A DNA stretch of 33,856 nucleotides from Pseudomonadota bacterium (GCA_021795255.1 JAJYPQ010000005.1:1-33856), one strand, 5' to 3'. Positions 1 through 8,855 are shown, numbered from the stretch's first letter. Numbers and translations: made by a program. The notes: generated by a model not told the origin, from the letters alone.

Positions 1-1
1 C

Positions 2-421
2 CTCGCCACTTATGCGGGTCTTTGGGGTGCGATCCTGGCGACCGTAGTGTTGGCCCTCCTCATAACGCTGCTCGTAGCTGCCCTTTTGGCCTGGACCGCG
101 CTTGCCACGCTGGCCTACAGCGAAGCGGTGTTAGATCCCAAGGCCCGACCGCTATTGGCGATCCGCCGGGGACTTAGCGCCGTCAACAGGCGGTCGGCGA
201 TAATCCTCAGTATCGCCGCAGCGCAGGCGCTTTTGGCCTTTGCCGCTCTCGGAGGTCAGCTTTTTGAACAGAACGGCATCGCCCTGACCCCCACGGTTTG
301 GCCCGCGACTCTCTTTGGGCCGGTCGCTTTAAGCGTTTTTCTAACGCTTACTGAAGCCAGCGGGCCCTCCCGCGGGGGGCAAGGGCTCGTGCCTACACCG
401 GGAGCCGTAGAACATGATTAA
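2..421 (+). CDS. C-terminal part of an unknown integral membrane protein (5' truncated by the window edge)
   Basis: The reading frame is open from base 2 to a TAA at 419-421, giving 139 residues without an assured start; a GTG at 47 is internal to the open frame, so the gene probably begins outside the window. The visible part has at least two or three hydrophobic stretches: one around residues 5-40, one near residues 65-85 and one near 100-115. Between the first two lies a basic segment (about 50-65) with the look of a cytoplasmic loop. The end is hydrophilic. I recognise no family. Its last 8 nt overlap the start of the tyrosine phosphatase gene, so the two are probably cotranscribed and translationally coupled. 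Function unknown. Confidence 0.6.
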   Translation, partial: LATYAGLWGAILATVVLALLITLLVAALLAWTALATLAYSEAVLDPKARPLLAIRRGLSAVNRRSAIILSIAAAQALLAFAALGGQLFEQNGIALTPTVWPATLFGPVALSVFLTLTEASGPSRGGQGLVPTPGAVEHD

Positions 422-893
422 GGTTCTGTTCGTCTGTCTGGGTAATATTTGCCGCTCCCCTATGGCCGAGGGCCTGTTTCGAGATGTGATCGAAAAGGCG
501 CAATTGGCTCAGGAGGTGATGGTCGATTCGGCAGGTACTCATGGCTACCATATTGGCGAACCGCCGGACCCTCGTGCCCAGAGTACGACTGCCCAGCATG
601 GCATCGACATAGCCGACCTGCGGGGTCGGCAAGTCCAGGCCGAAGATTTGATAAGCTTCGATTACGTGTTGGCGATGGATGAAGAGAATCTTGCGAACCT
701 ACGGCGCTTGCCGGGTTCCACGCGGGCGCGCCTCTTTCTCGAGTTTGCGAGCGGCGCTTCGACACGTGAGGTTCCCGATCCGTATTATGGGGGCCTGGGA
801 GGGTTTGATCGGGTCTACGGCCTACTCGAAGACGCCGCGCAGGGGCTTCTTGCGGATATCCGCCAACGCCTTGCGAACACCAAGCCGGTCTGA
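414..893 (+). CDS. Low-molecular-weight protein tyrosine phosphatase
   Basis: The product, 159 residues, is a cytosolic phosphotyrosine-protein phosphatase of the LMW-PTP/Wzb/ArsC-like fold. The P-loop CLGNICRS places the nucleophile at Cys8 and the phosphate-binding Arg at Arg14. The general-acid aspartate is Asp122 in VPDPYYGG, where the two tyrosines are also typical. The length matches the family (about 150-165). In other bacteria members dephosphorylate BY-kinases or other proteins. No tyrosine kinase or capsule gene is visible here, so the substrate is open. The ATG at 414 overlaps the upstream membrane-protein gene by 8 nt. The gene runs convergent to rne, with about 260 nt between the two stop codons. 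Confidence 0.93.
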   Translation: MIKVLFVCLGNICRSPMAEGLFRDVIEKAQLAQEVMVDSAGTHGYHIGEPPDPRAQSTTAQHGIDIADLRGRQVQAEDLISFDYVLAMDEENLANLRRLPGSTRARLFLEFASGASTREVPDPYYGGLGGFDRVYGLLEDAAQGLLADIRQRLANTKPV

Positions 894-1152
894 GGGGCGA
901 CCCCAGTCATAACAGGAAACCCCGGCAGAACAGTCCATTCGGACCTTTAAGGCGGCGGCGAGGATTGACGATGGCCGAAATCGCACAGAGGCCACAAGCC
1001 TATTACACGATAGGCCCTCAACCCGACTGCGAACCCGGACCGGTCCAAAGCCCGGCAGGCCCATCTCGACCTCCCGCCATTCGTCCTTGGTCGGGCGCCG
1101 GACCAGTTGGAATATCTGCCTGCACGCAGGCCCTATCCCTTAGGTCACGGCC
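894..1152. other. Convergent intergenic region between the phosphatase gene and rne
   Basis: About 260 bases lie between the stops of the phosphatase gene (plus) and rne (minus). I see no convincing gene. The region contains a perfect 10-base palindrome, GGACCGGTCC, at 1037-1046, and a small 5-bp hairpin (GCCTG/CAGGC, about 1121-1134) close to the rne end. Neither is followed by a T-run in either direction, so I do not call a factor-independent terminator. Confidence 0.4.
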
Positions 1153-3387
1153 TTACTCGCCCTGGCTTTCGGTTTCGGGGCGATGCGGCGCGGGGGATGG
1201 AGTTCCCGTTTCCCCTTGGTATCCACCTTGATGCTCACGTCCTGTTTGCGGCGCCGGAGGCGGTGAGGAGGAGGCGCTTGGCGTAGGTGACACCGGTGCG
1301 GGCGCCGCGGCAAAATCGCCCTCCGGTGCTGGCCGCTTGTCGGCGACATTGCCGTCGACTGCGGTATCCGATTGGCCTGAGCTCAACTCTCCACGGGCCT
1401 CACCCCCGCCGTGGCGCCCTCGACCTCCGCGCCGCGGCCTGTGGCTGCGGGCTCGTGGCGGCCTATCTCCCTTCTCGCTGGGACGATCCGATCTTTCAGC
1501 TACCCTGTCCCCCTTTTCGGCGACCCGCTCGGGAGGACGTTCCGGCTTATCATTGCGCGGCCGGTCCCGTGTCGACTCTCCGGGAGCCCGCGGCGGCCGT
1601 GGACGACCACGTCCGGATACGGCGAGGCGCCGCGACGGGCGGGCAGGCCGGGCCCGCGAGGCCCCTTCGGGCGCTGCAGGGGCCTCGGTCTTCTCGGAAC
1701 CACCGCCTAACAGCTTATGTAACAGGTTGCGAATCAAACCGCTTGCCTGGGGCGCCGGAGCGGTTGGCGCCGGTGACGGCGACAGCGGCGCCAATTGCCC
1801 GACTACCGGGCGTTCGACGATCGGCGTCGTCGGGGCCGGTCGCGCCGCTTCGTTGGGCTCGGGCTCCAGGGGTATAAGGTAGCTCGGGGCCACCCGTTCC
1901 ACTTCCAGTTCCTCCGCCTTCAGGCGCTTGATCCGGTAGTGAGGGGTCTCAAGGTCGACGCTCGGGACGATCGTGATAGGTGTTCCCAGTCGTGACTCGA
2001 TGCCGCTGATCTCGTGGCGCTTTTCATTCAGCAGAAAGGTCGCTGTGGTGAGCGGCAAATGAACGTGCAACGCCGCCGTGTTTTCCTTCATCGCCTCTTC
2101 CTGAATGAAGCGCAAAATCTGTAGCGACGAAGATGGCACACTACGGATGTGGCCGGTGCCCTCGCAGCGCGGGCAGGTCAGGCTGTTTGACTCACCCAAG
2201 GAAGGCCGCAGTCTTTGCCGGGACATCTCGAGCAAGCCAAACCGCGAGATACGGCCCACCTGAACACGGGCCCGGTCGGCCTTTAAGGCCTCATTCAGTC
2301 GCGCCTCGACGGCGCGCTGATTCCGCATCGGCGTCATATCGATAAAATCGATCACGATCAGTCCGCCGAGATCGCGAATGCGCAGTTGGCGAGCGATTTC
2401 TTCCGCGGCTTCCAGATTGGTATTCAGGGCCGTTTCTTCGATGTCGCTACCCTTCGTGGCGCGTGCCGAGTTGACGTCGATTGTGACCACGGCCTCAGTG
2501 TGATCAAAAACCACTGCGCCGCCCGCCTCGAGACGAACTTCGCGCGAAAACGCCGATTCGATCTGCTGCTCGATCTGGTAGCGAGAGAAGAGGGGGATCT
2601 CGTCTTCGTAGAGTTTCAGCTTAGGGACGCTCTGAGGCATCACTTGTTGCATGAACTTGAGCGCTCGCTCGTAGATATCCTGGTTGTCGATCAGGATTTC
2701 GCCAATGTCGCTCCGCAAGTAGTCGCGGATCGCGCGAATGACGAGGCTGCTCTCCTGATAGATCAAAAACGGGGCCGCTTGTTCGCTGCTCGCGCGGTTG
2801 ATGGCCTCCCACAGTTGCACGAGGTAGTCGAGATCCCATTGTAGTTCTTCGACGCTCTTGCCAATGCCGGCCGTGCGGATAATGACCGAATAGTCGTCGG
2901 CGAGCTTCAATTGGGCCATGATATCCCGCAGCTCGGCCCGCTCCTCGCCCTCAATGCGGCGGGAGATGCCGCCCCCTTTGGGGTTGTTGGGCATGAGGAC
3001 TAAGTAACGCCCGGCCAAGCTGATAAAGGAGGTCAGCGCCGCGCCTTTATTGCCGCGCTCCTCCTTTTCGATCTGAACAACAATTTCCTGGCCCTCGCGA
3101 ATGACGTCCTTGATCCGGACTTGCCCTACCGGGGTCTTGTTGTCCTGACCGTTAAAGTAGGTCCGCGAGATTTCTTTGAGGGGTAGGAAGCCCTGGCGCT
3201 CGGACCCGTAGTCGACGAACGCCGCTTCCAGGCTTGGCTCTACGCGCGTGACTCGTGCCTTGTAGATGTTGCCCTTTTTTTGTTGATAATTTGCTGACTC
3301 GATATCCAGATCAACCAGTTTCTGGCCGTCAACGATCGCCACCCGGAGTTCTTCCGAGTGGGTCGCATTAAAAAGCATTCTTTTCAT
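1153..3387 (-). CDS. rne: Ribonuclease E (short C-terminal form)
   Basis: Single-strand endoribonuclease that initiates mRNA decay and processes rRNA and tRNA precursors. The ATG at 3387 gives 744 residues starting MKRMLFNATH, the usual RNase E N-terminus, and is preceded by a GGAG about nine bases upstream; an in-frame start 12 codons earlier has no support. An S1 RNA-binding domain lies at roughly 35-125. The magnesium-binding aspartates correspond to Asp304 (TIDVNS) and Asp347 (VIDFIDM). The Zn-link is CPRCEGTG, with Cys405 and Cys408. After about residue 510 the protein becomes a low-complexity tail rich in Pro, Arg, Ser and Gly, with Arg-rich RNA-binding-like patches. It is much shorter than E. 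coli RNase E (1061 aa) because the degradosome scaffold is reduced. The tail keeps three near-identical heptads (AEKGDRV, AERSDRP, SEKGDRP) at about 622-643. Divergent from rluC, as in enterics and pseudomonads. Confidence 0.95.
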   Translation of the reverse strand: MKRMLFNATHSEELRVAIVDGQKLVDLDIESANYQQKKGNIYKARVTRVEPSLEAAFVDYGSERQGFLPLKEISRTYFNGQDNKTPVGQVRIKDVIREGQEIVVQIEKEERGNKGAALTSFISLAGRYLVLMPNNPKGGGISRRIEGEERAELRDIMAQLKLADDYSVIIRTAGIGKSVEELQWDLDYLVQLWEAINRASSEQAAPFLIYQESSLVIRAIRDYLRSDIGEILIDNQDIYERALKFMQQVMPQSVPKLKLYEDEIPLFSRYQIEQQIESAFSREVRLEAGGAVVFDHTEAVVTIDVNSARATKGSDIEETALNTNLEAAEEIARQLRIRDLGGLIVIDFIDMTPMRNQRAVEARLNEALKADRARVQVGRISRFGLLEMSRQRLRPSLGESNSLTCPRCEGTGHIRSVPSSSLQILRFIQEEAMKENTAALHVHLPLTTATFLLNEKRHEISGIESRLGTPITIVPSVDLETPHYRIKRLKAEELEVERVAPSYLIPLEPEPNEAARPAPTTPIVERPVVGQLAPLSPSPAPTAPAPQASGLIRNLLHKLLGGGSEKTEAPAAPEGASRARPARPSRRLAVSGRGRPRPPRAPGESTRDRPRNDKPERPPERVAEKGDRVAERSDRPSEKGDRPPRARSHRPRRGGRGRHGGGEARGELSSGQSDTAVDGNVADKRPAPEGDFAAAPAPVSPTPSASSSPPPAPQTGREHQGGYQGETGTPSPAPHRPETESQGE

Positions 3388-3725
3388 GAATCCGTACTCC
3401 GCCGCGTTGCGGCGCACGCCCACTGCCCTCTAGTAAGCGGAGCCGGCAGTTCCTGCGGCTTGGGTCGCGCAGAGAAGGCCCTCTCCATGAGGACATAAAC
3501 TCGCTAGACCACCCATCGCTTCCGAACTTTCCCGCCGCCATGCAAGGGGCGCACATCCGAGCACTCCTCCGTTTGGGCGAGGTGTGCAAAACCCGTTTAA
3601 GGCGACCAATGAGGCCAACCTTCGAAAATCGTTTTGTATGCGACCCGAAACCTTGTTAATATCTTGCGCATACGAAAGCGCACTATAGCAGTCGGGTTGC
3701 GCCCCGGCAATCTTTGGCTTCCCTC
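3388..3725. promoter_or_regulatory. rne/rluC divergent intergenic region with long rne leader
   Basis: About 338 bases separate the divergent starts of rne and rluC, so promoters for both must lie here. In other gammaproteobacteria rne has a long 5' leader through which RNase E represses its own mRNA; the length here leaves room for one. On the rne strand the leader can form a hairpin at 3441-3460 (arms AGCC-GCAG and CTGC-GGCT with one bulged base). A weak rluC-direction promoter candidate is TTGTAT (3633-3638), 16 bp, GTTAAT (3655-3660). No ORF is supported. The hairpin is visible in the sequence; leader autoregulation is inference from the family. Confidence 0.4.
3441..3460 (-). promoter_or_regulatory. 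Candidate hairpin in the rne 5' leader
   Basis: The 20 bases form a stem of eight base pairs with one bulged base and a 3-base loop, located about 55-75 nt upstream of the rne start codon in the rne transcript. Position and compactness resemble the stem-loops that mediate rne autoregulation in E. coli, but I cannot claim sequence homology to them. Confidence 0.3.
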
Positions 3726-4664
3726 ATGTCCTCGCACGATAAGGCGACTGCTGCGGTCCGCCGGATCACAATCGACGCCGAACGCTCTGGGCAACGCCTG
3801 GACAATTTCCTTTTGGCGACCCTCAAAGGGGTTCCGCGTACCCACATCTATCGGATCGTCCGTAAGGGCGAGATTCGGGTCAATAAGGGCCGACGCAAGG
3901 CTGACTACCGCCTTCAAGAGGGGGATGTTGTCCGCATACCCCCAGTTGAGGTGCGGGCACCCGTGCCCAAGGCCCCGGAGCTGGATTGGCTCAACGAGCT
4001 GGTCCTCTATGAAGACGATGTGCTTATGGTGCTCGATAAACCGAGCGGGATGGCGGTCCACGGTGGCTCATCTTTGTCGTTTGGCGTCATTGAGGCCTTG
4101 CGGGCCACGCGCCCGGAGCTTCCCGGACTGGAGCTTGTCCATAGGCTAGATCGGGCGACCTCGGGTTGCCTTCTGGTCGCCAAGCGGCGATCCGCCTTGC
4201 GGACCCTGCAGGGCGCCCTGCGCGGCGGGCTCTTCGGAAAACACTATCTGGCGCTTTTATGCGGGCAATGGAAGGGCGGGCAGCGGACGGTCGATGCCCC
4301 GTTATTAAAGACCGATGGGGGCGAGCGTCGGGTGGTCGTGCATCCGACCGGCAAGGCCTCGGTCAGCCACTTTGCCCCGAAGACTGTTTTTCAGGAGGCG
4401 AGCCTCATGGAGGTGCGTTTGGTGAGCGGGCGTACGCATCAAGTCCGGGTCCATGCCGCCCATGTCGGACACCCCGTGATCGGCGACGAGCGGTATGCCG
4501 ACCCAGCCCTGAACGCGGCGTGGCGAAAGCGTGGCTTGAACCGCATGTTTCTACACGCCGCGCGGCTGTCTTTTCCCCATCCCCTGACCGGAGCGATGCT
4601 CGAAATCGAAGCCCCGTTGCCCAGGGATCTTGCCGGTCTTTTGGAGAGGCTTTGTGACCACTAA
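3726..4664 (+). CDS. rluC: 23S rRNA pseudouridine synthase RluC
   Basis: Converts uridines of 23S rRNA (955, 2504 and 2580 in E. coli numbering) to pseudouridine. With the ATG at 3726 the protein has 312 residues. An S4 RNA-binding domain covers about 21-75 (SGQRLDNFLL through the GDVVRIPP end). The RluA-type catalytic domain follows, with catalytic Asp142 in HRLDRATSG and the later GRTHQVRVH motif. Length and position opposite rne match RluC. A TTG at 3714 is an alternative start that adds four residues; neither start has a strong ribosome-binding site. The 3' end overlaps the HAD gene by 11 nt. Confidence 0.92.
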   Translation: MSSHDKATAAVRRITIDAERSGQRLDNFLLATLKGVPRTHIYRIVRKGEIRVNKGRRKADYRLQEGDVVRIPPVEVRAPVPKAPELDWLNELVLYEDDVLMVLDKPSGMAVHGGSSLSFGVIEALRATRPELPGLELVHRLDRATSGCLLVAKRRSALRTLQGALRGGLFGKHYLALLCGQWKGGQRTVDAPLLKTDGGERRVVVHPTGKASVSHFAPKTVFQEASLMEVRLVSGRTHQVRVHAAHVGHPVIGDERYADPALNAAWRKRGLNRMFLHAARLSFPHPLTGAMLEIEAPLPRDLAGLLERLCDH

Positions 4665-5304
4665 TTTCGACCTTTTGATTTTCGATTGGGATGGCACGCT
4701 CATGGATTCGGCGGATAAGATCGTGCGCTGCTTTCAAGCGGCTGGCCACGACTGCGGGCTTTTGGCCCTCAAAGATGAGACTATCCGCCGCACCATAGGA
4801 CTTGGCGTCACGGAGGCCTTGAGCCGGCTTCTTCCCGAGGCCGATCAAGCGGCGCGGGCCGCGGTCGCGGCGCGCTACCGCGAACATTTTCTGCATTTGA
4901 ACGACACCGCTATGCCGCTCTTTCCTGGCGTCATGAGCGGATTGCGCGATCTGCGCGCACGGGGCTATCGACTGGCCGTGGCAACCGGAAAATCACGCCA
5001 AGGCCTGGAGGCGGCCTTCAACGTAAGCGGCCTTGCCGATCTTTTTGATGTGAGTCGCTGTGCAGACGAGGCACGCTCGAAGCCCGATCCGCTTATGTTG
5101 ACGCAAATACTGGCGGCAACGGGGGTTCCTGCGGGCCGCGCCCTCATGGTTGGAGACACCAGTTACGATATCGAGATGGCCGCGCGCGCGGGGATCGCTA
5201 GCGTAGCCGTCACCTATGGAGTGCACGACCCTGCCGAACTTTGGGCGCATGGTCCGTTGGCCTGCTTCGACGCTTTCAGCGAGTTCTGCACATGGCTTTC
5301 GTAG
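4654..5304 (+). CDS. HAD-superfamily (subfamily IA) phosphatase, phosphoglycolate-phosphatase-like
   Basis: A 216-residue soluble HAD hydrolase. Motif I is FDWDGTLMDS (nucleophile Asp11, Asp13), motif II lies in VATGKS, motif III is the Lys of SKPDP and motif IV is VGDTSYDIEMA. A helical cap domain lies between motifs I and II. I place the start at the GTG 4654, which has GGAG seven bases upstream and overlaps the rluC stop; the ORF extends eight codons further upstream without support. A Gph-like HAD protein often follows rluC in gammaproteobacteria. The true substrate cannot be read from sequence; phosphoglycolate is only one possibility. Confidence 0.85.
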   Translation: MTTNFDLLIFDWDGTLMDSADKIVRCFQAAGHDCGLLALKDETIRRTIGLGVTEALSRLLPEADQAARAAVAARYREHFLHLNDTAMPLFPGVMSGLRDLRARGYRLAVATGKSRQGLEAAFNVSGLADLFDVSRCADEARSKPDPLMLTQILAATGVPAGRALMVGDTSYDIEMAARAGIASVAVTYGVHDPAELWAHGPLACFDAFSEFCTWLS

Positions 5305-5636
5305 CGATCTGCACGAGCGCCGCCCTGAAGGACGCGGGACCGGGCGTTCGTTTTGACCTGGGTGAGCTCAACGGATTCGTGGTGCGCTATCACGGACAAG
5401 TGCGAGCATACCGTAATCGCTGCCCGCACCGGGGCCTGGAGCTCGATTGGGAGGAGGGCCATTTTTTTGATGCCGATGGCAGCGCGCTTATTTGCGCGGT
5501 GCACGGCGCGCGTTATGATCCTGCCGGCGGCCGGTGCCTGGAGGGACCATGTCGCGGTGCGTCTCTCGAGGCCTTGGCCTGTGAAGAGCGGCTGGGGTGG
5601 GTAGTCGTACAGGAGCTTGGCATATGTCGGGTGTAG
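5292..5636 (+). CDS. Small Rieske [2Fe-2S] protein
   Basis: A 114-residue soluble protein consisting of a single Rieske domain. Cluster ligands are Cys44 and His46 (CPHRG) and Cys68 and His71 (CAVHG), with the following RYDPAGGRC stretch typical of ferredoxin-type Rieske proteins. There is no membrane anchor or catalytic domain, so it is an electron carrier or a redox subunit of an unknown enzyme. The start at ATG 5292 overlaps the HAD gene by 13 nt, and its 3' end overlaps the peptidase gene by 13 nt. The tight rluC-HAD-Rieske-S49 arrangement implies one transcript but does not reveal the partner. Confidence 0.85.
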   Translation: MAFVAICTSAALKDAGPGVRFDLGELNGFVVRYHGQVRAYRNRCPHRGLELDWEEGHFFDADGSALICAVHGARYDPAGGRCLEGPCRGASLEALACEERLGWVVVQELGICRV

Positions 5637-6625
5637 ATGATAAAGAAAAAGATCAGGCCGCTCATAATCCCGTCGAGTCGCGGGCGGATGGCCTTAGCGA
5701 GGGGTGGGCTCGAGAGACGCTCGAGAAGCTCGCGTTTTCCGCGCTCGTCGAGCAGCGTCGGAGCCGGCGTTGGAGCCTATTCTTTCGGCTCTCGTTTCTG
5801 GTGCTCGTTGTCGCGACCTTTTTGGGCTACGAGGCAACCCACTTTCGGACCATAGGACTTGCTAACCACTTCACGGCGCTCGTGCGCCTGGAGGGTACGA
5901 TCGCCGCCGGGGGCCCCGCGAGCGCCGCAAGCGTGGATCACGCCTTACGCTCAGCGTTCGCAGCCCACCCCGCGGGGGTCATTTTAGAGGCCGATAGTCC
6001 CGGTGGAAGCCCGGTTCAGGCCAGCGACATGAATGCCGAAATTTGGCGCTTGCGTCACCGTTACCCGCATGTCCCCATCTACGCGGTCGTAGAGGACCTG
6101 TGCGCCTCGGGGTGTTACTACGTGGTGGCTGCGACCACCAAGATTTACGCGAATCCGGCAAGCCTGGTCGGCTCGATAGGCGTCCTTATGGACGGTTTCG
6201 GCTACACCGGCGCGATGCGCAAAATTGGGGTCACGAGGCGTTTACTGGTCGCGGGTCGGAACAAAGACTTTCTCGACCCCTTTTCGCCACTGACCGCCGC
6301 CCATAAGCGCTTTGCCGAGAAGATGCTAGACCAAATCCACGCTCAGTTCATCAATGCTGTCAGGAAAGGGCGGGGGGCGCGTCTTAAGCCGCATCGCGGG
6401 CTTTTCAGTGGTCTGATTTGGACCGGAGAGCGGGCCCGGCAGTTGGGGCTCATTGACGGGTTTGGGACCGTAGGTTCCGTTGCCCGGCACGTCTTCAAGG
6501 CCCCGCGGCTCGTCGATTTTTCGCCCAAACAGGGTCTCGTCAGCCAATTTGCCGCGCACCTGGGGGCCACGATGAATCAATCCTTTGAAGAAGAGTTTCT
6601 TTCACCTATGCCAAGATTGCAGTAG
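5624..6625 (+). CDS. S49-family membrane serine peptidase (SppA/SohB-like)
   Basis: A 333-residue single-domain member of the ClpP-fold S49 family, which degrades signal peptides or membrane-protein remnants at the inner membrane. A cytosolic N-terminus of about 50 residues precedes one transmembrane segment (about 51-70), and the protease domain faces the periplasm. The nucleophile is likely Ser162 in LCASGCYY and the general base Lys214 in GRNKDFLDPF, the usual Ser-Lys dyad of half-length SppA proteins. AGGAG eight bases before ATG 5624 decides the start; the upstream in-frame start at 5597 lacks support. The first 13 nt lie within the Rieske gene. The stop is followed after three bases by surE. 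Confidence 0.88.
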   Translation: MSGVDDKEKDQAAHNPVESRADGLSEGWARETLEKLAFSALVEQRRSRRWSLFFRLSFLVLVVATFLGYEATHFRTIGLANHFTALVRLEGTIAAGGPASAASVDHALRSAFAAHPAGVILEADSPGGSPVQASDMNAEIWRLRHRYPHVPIYAVVEDLCASGCYYVVAATTKIYANPASLVGSIGVLMDGFGYTGAMRKIGVTRRLLVAGRNKDFLDPFSPLTAAHKRFAEKMLDQIHAQFINAVRKGRGARLKPHRGLFSGLIWTGERARQLGLIDGFGTVGSVARHVFKAPRLVDFSPKQGLVSQFAAHLGATMNQSFEEEFLSPMPRLQ

Positions 6626-6628
6626 CCC

Positions 6629-7381
6629 GTGCGCCGCATCCTGCTTAGCAATGATGACGGGTACATGGCCGAAGGTCTGCGCTGTCTCGCCGAAACCTTA
6701 AGCCGCACAGCCGACGTGACGGTAGTGGCCCCGGATCGCGATCGAAGCGGGGCCAGCAACTCTTTAACGCTTCTGCGTCCCTTACGAGCCAATCGCGCCC
6801 CTAATGGATTCTTTTATGTCGACGGGACGCCGACCGACTGCGTCCATCTTGCCATCACGGGTCTTTTGGATCAGGAACCGGATATTGTCATAGCCGGCAT
6901 CAACCACGGCGGTAATCTCGGCGATGACATCCTCTATTCCGGGACGGTCGCGGCGGCGATGGAAGGGAGGTTCTTGGGATTGCCGGCGATCGCGGTCTCG
7001 CTGGCGTCGTCTCAGCCGACCCATTGGGCCACCGCGGCCCAGGTCATCGAACGCTTACTGGCGGCATTGACGACCGAGATGCTGCCGGCCGACACCGTGT
7101 TGAATGTGAACGTGCCTGATGTCCCCTATGGGTCTTTGCAAGGGTTTGAAGCGACCCGACTCGGGCACCGGCACAAGGCCGAGCCGGTGGTGGCCGCCCG
7201 GGATCCGCGCGGACGCCCCATTTATTGGGTAGGCCCCCCCGGCGCCGCCGAGGACGCGGGACCGGGAACCGATTTTTATGCGGTGTCGGAGCGACGGGTC
7301 TCGGTGACGCCGATTCACGCCGATCTGACCCGGCATAATGCCTTGGCCTCCCTCGCAACCTGGTGTCAGGGCGTTTTATGA
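6629..7381 (+). CDS. surE: 5'/3'-nucleotidase SurE
   Basis: Metal-dependent nucleoside monophosphate phosphatase (also exopolyphosphatase in E. coli) of the survival-protein family. It has 250 residues from a GTG start. The metal site is formed by Asp9 and Asp10 of LSNDDG, Ser40 in [10 protein letters not shown] and Asn92 in [15 protein letters not shown] is the usual following motif. The stop overlaps the pcm ATG by 4 nt (ATGA). The order surE-pcm-nlpD-rpoS is the classical gammaproteobacterial stationary-phase cluster. Confidence 0.95.
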   Translation: MRRILLSNDDGYMAEGLRCLAETLSRTADVTVVAPDRDRSGASNSLTLLRPLRANRAPNGFFYVDGTPTDCVHLAITGLLDQEPDIVIAGINHGGNLGDDILYSGTVAAAMEGRFLGLPAIAVSLASSQPTHWATAAQVIERLLAALTTEMLPADTVLNVNVPDVPYGSLQGFEATRLGHRHKAEPVVAARDPRGRPIYWVGPPGAAEDAGPGTDFYAVSERRVSVTPIHADLTRHNALASLATWCQGVL

Positions 7382-8037
7382 CCGAGGTCAAACGCGGGGC
7401 CGGTATGACGTCGCTGCGTACCCGGGAGCGGCTGATCGGACGCGTGCGCGAACAAGGTGTGCGCGACAACCAGACGCTCGACGCCCTGGCTGCCGTGCCT
7501 AGACATCTCTTTGTCGATGAGGCCTTGGCGACCCGCGCCTACGAAGACACTGCCTTACCGATCGGCCACGGGCAGACCATATCTCAGCCCTATATCGTGG
7601 CGCGCATGACCGCAGCCCTGCGTACGACAGGTCCTCTCGATAAGGTCCTTGAGGTCGGAACCGGATCCGGATACCAAGCAGCGGTTCTGGCCCAGCTTGC
7701 GGGACGCCTCTATACGGTAGAGCGGGTAGGGAGCCTCCTCATGGCCGCGCGTCGCCGCTTTCAGGCCTTGCGGCTCACCAATATCGTAAGTCGCCATAGC
7801 GACGGTTACGAAGGCTGGCCGGAAGAGGCACCTTTCGACGCCATTATGGTCACGGCCGCAGCGCGCGCCGTTCCCCAAGCTCTGTTCGCGCAATTGAAAG
7901 AGGGGGGACGGCTCATCGTCCCTATAGGCGGCGACGGTCAAGAGCTCTTGCTGTATCGACGACGAGGGACGGCCATGGCGTGTGAGCGCCTTGAGACCGT
8001 CAATTTTGTCCCCCTTCTCCCGGGTGAGATCGTGTAG
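7378..8037 (+). CDS. pcm: Protein-L-isoaspartate O-methyltransferase
   Basis: Repairs isomerised Asp and Asn residues by methylating L-isoaspartate with SAM. The product has 219 residues. The SAM-binding motif I is [10 protein letters not shown] near 91-100. The isoaspartate-binding loop is GHGQTISQP (about 63-71). The ATG 7378 overlaps the surE stop and is the likely coupled start; a second ATG at 7405 begins the typical [10 protein letters not shown] and is a reasonable alternative. The stop shares one base with the GTG of nlpD. Confidence 0.94.
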   Translation: MTEVKRGAGMTSLRTRERLIGRVREQGVRDNQTLDALAAVPRHLFVDEALATRAYEDTALPIGHGQTISQPYIVARMTAALRTTGPLDKVLEVGTGSGYQAAVLAQLAGRLYTVERVGSLLMAARRRFQALRLTNIVSRHSDGYEGWPEEAPFDAIMVTAAARAVPQALFAQLKEGGRLIVPIGGDGQELLLYRRRGTAMACERLETVNFVPLLPGEIV

Positions 8038-8855
8038 TGCGCTGGCCAAGACTTGTGCTCGGCGCGGCGCTGGCCCTGCTCTCCGGATGCACCGCCACGA
8101 TCCCGGCGCCGATTCAAGACGACAGCACCTCCTTGGGGCCGCCAGGGCGCTTCTACCGGGTTTTACCGGGAGATACTCTTTATAGTATCGCCTTCGAGAC
8201 CGGGCACGATTACCGCCAACTTGCCCGCTGGAATCACATTCCCAGCCCTTACCGAATCGCGGTCGGCGAGAAAATCCGCCTCGTCCGATCAGCCCACCAT
8301 CCCCGCGCATTACCGCTTGCACCTTCTGTCACCAACGGAGCTCCTACCGTGCCGCGCGGTCGTCCGCTTCCGACGATCGTATCGCCCACGGGACGCCCGC
8401 TAATGCCGCACCGGGCGCCGCTTGCCTCACTACCCATCCCGGCTGGCCCGCGCTGGCGCCCGGTGCGATCTTGGGTTTGGCCAGCCCAGGGAACTGTCCG
8501 CGATACTTTTGGTAGAGGCCCTGTGACCGGCCGACCAGGAAACAAGGGTATCGATATTATCGGCCATTACGGTGAACCGATCAGGGCTGCTGCCGCCGGT
8601 CGCGTAGTTTATGTGGGGAGTGGACTTCCAGGATATGGTGAGCTTATTATCGTAAAGCATAATAATAACTACTTAAGCGCCTACGCGCACAACGCGCAAG
8701 TTGACGTGAAGGAGGGGGCGATGGTGCATCAAGGCCAGATCATTGCCACTATGGGCGATAGCGGTACCGACCGCGTGGAACTCGATTTTGAAATCCGCAA
8801 ACGTGGCGCTGCCGTTGATCCCATGCGTTACCTCCCGCCCATCCACCACGAGTAG
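8037..8855 (+). CDS. nlpD: NlpD-type lipoprotein, LysM plus degenerate LytM domain
   Basis: Outer-membrane lipoprotein that activates the septal amidase AmiC in E. coli. The 272 residues start with a signal peptide ending in lipobox LLSGC (lipidated Cys18). A LysM murein-binding domain (about 39-83) contains the PGDTLYSIA motif, followed by a Pro-rich linker and a C-terminal M23/LytM domain (about 150-265). That domain has NKGIDI where active endopeptidases have HxGxD, and DFEIR in place of the usual HFEIR, so metal ligands are missing and it should be an activator rather than a hydrolase. The start is a GTG that overlaps the pcm stop by one base. An AT-rich stretch near 8640-8675 inside the gene is a possible place for an rpoS promoter. 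Confidence 0.92.
   Translation: MRWPRLVLGAALALLSGCTATIPAPIQDDSTSLGPPGRFYRVLPGDTLYSIAFETGHDYRQLARWNHIPSPYRIAVGEKIRLVRSAHHPRALPLAPSVTNGAPTVPRGRPLPTIVSPTGRPLMPHRAPLASLPIPAGPRWRPVRSWVWPAQGTVRDTFGRGPVTGRPGNKGIDIIGHYGEPIRAAAAGRVVYVGSGLPGYGELIIVKHNNNYLSAYAHNAQVDVKEGAMVHQGQIIATMGDSGTDRVELDFEIRKRGAAVDPMRYLPPIHHE

Noticed and set aside
1287..1882. Long plus-strand ORFs (181-196 codons) opposite the rne 3' part
   Set aside because: They mirror the Pro/Arg-rich RNase E tail, have Arg/Pro-rich composition typical of antisense frames in GC-rich DNA, and lack ribosome-binding sites or known domains.
3714..3725. TTG start for rluC
   Set aside because: It adds only four residues, has no better ribosome-binding site, and TTG is less likely than the ATG at 3726.
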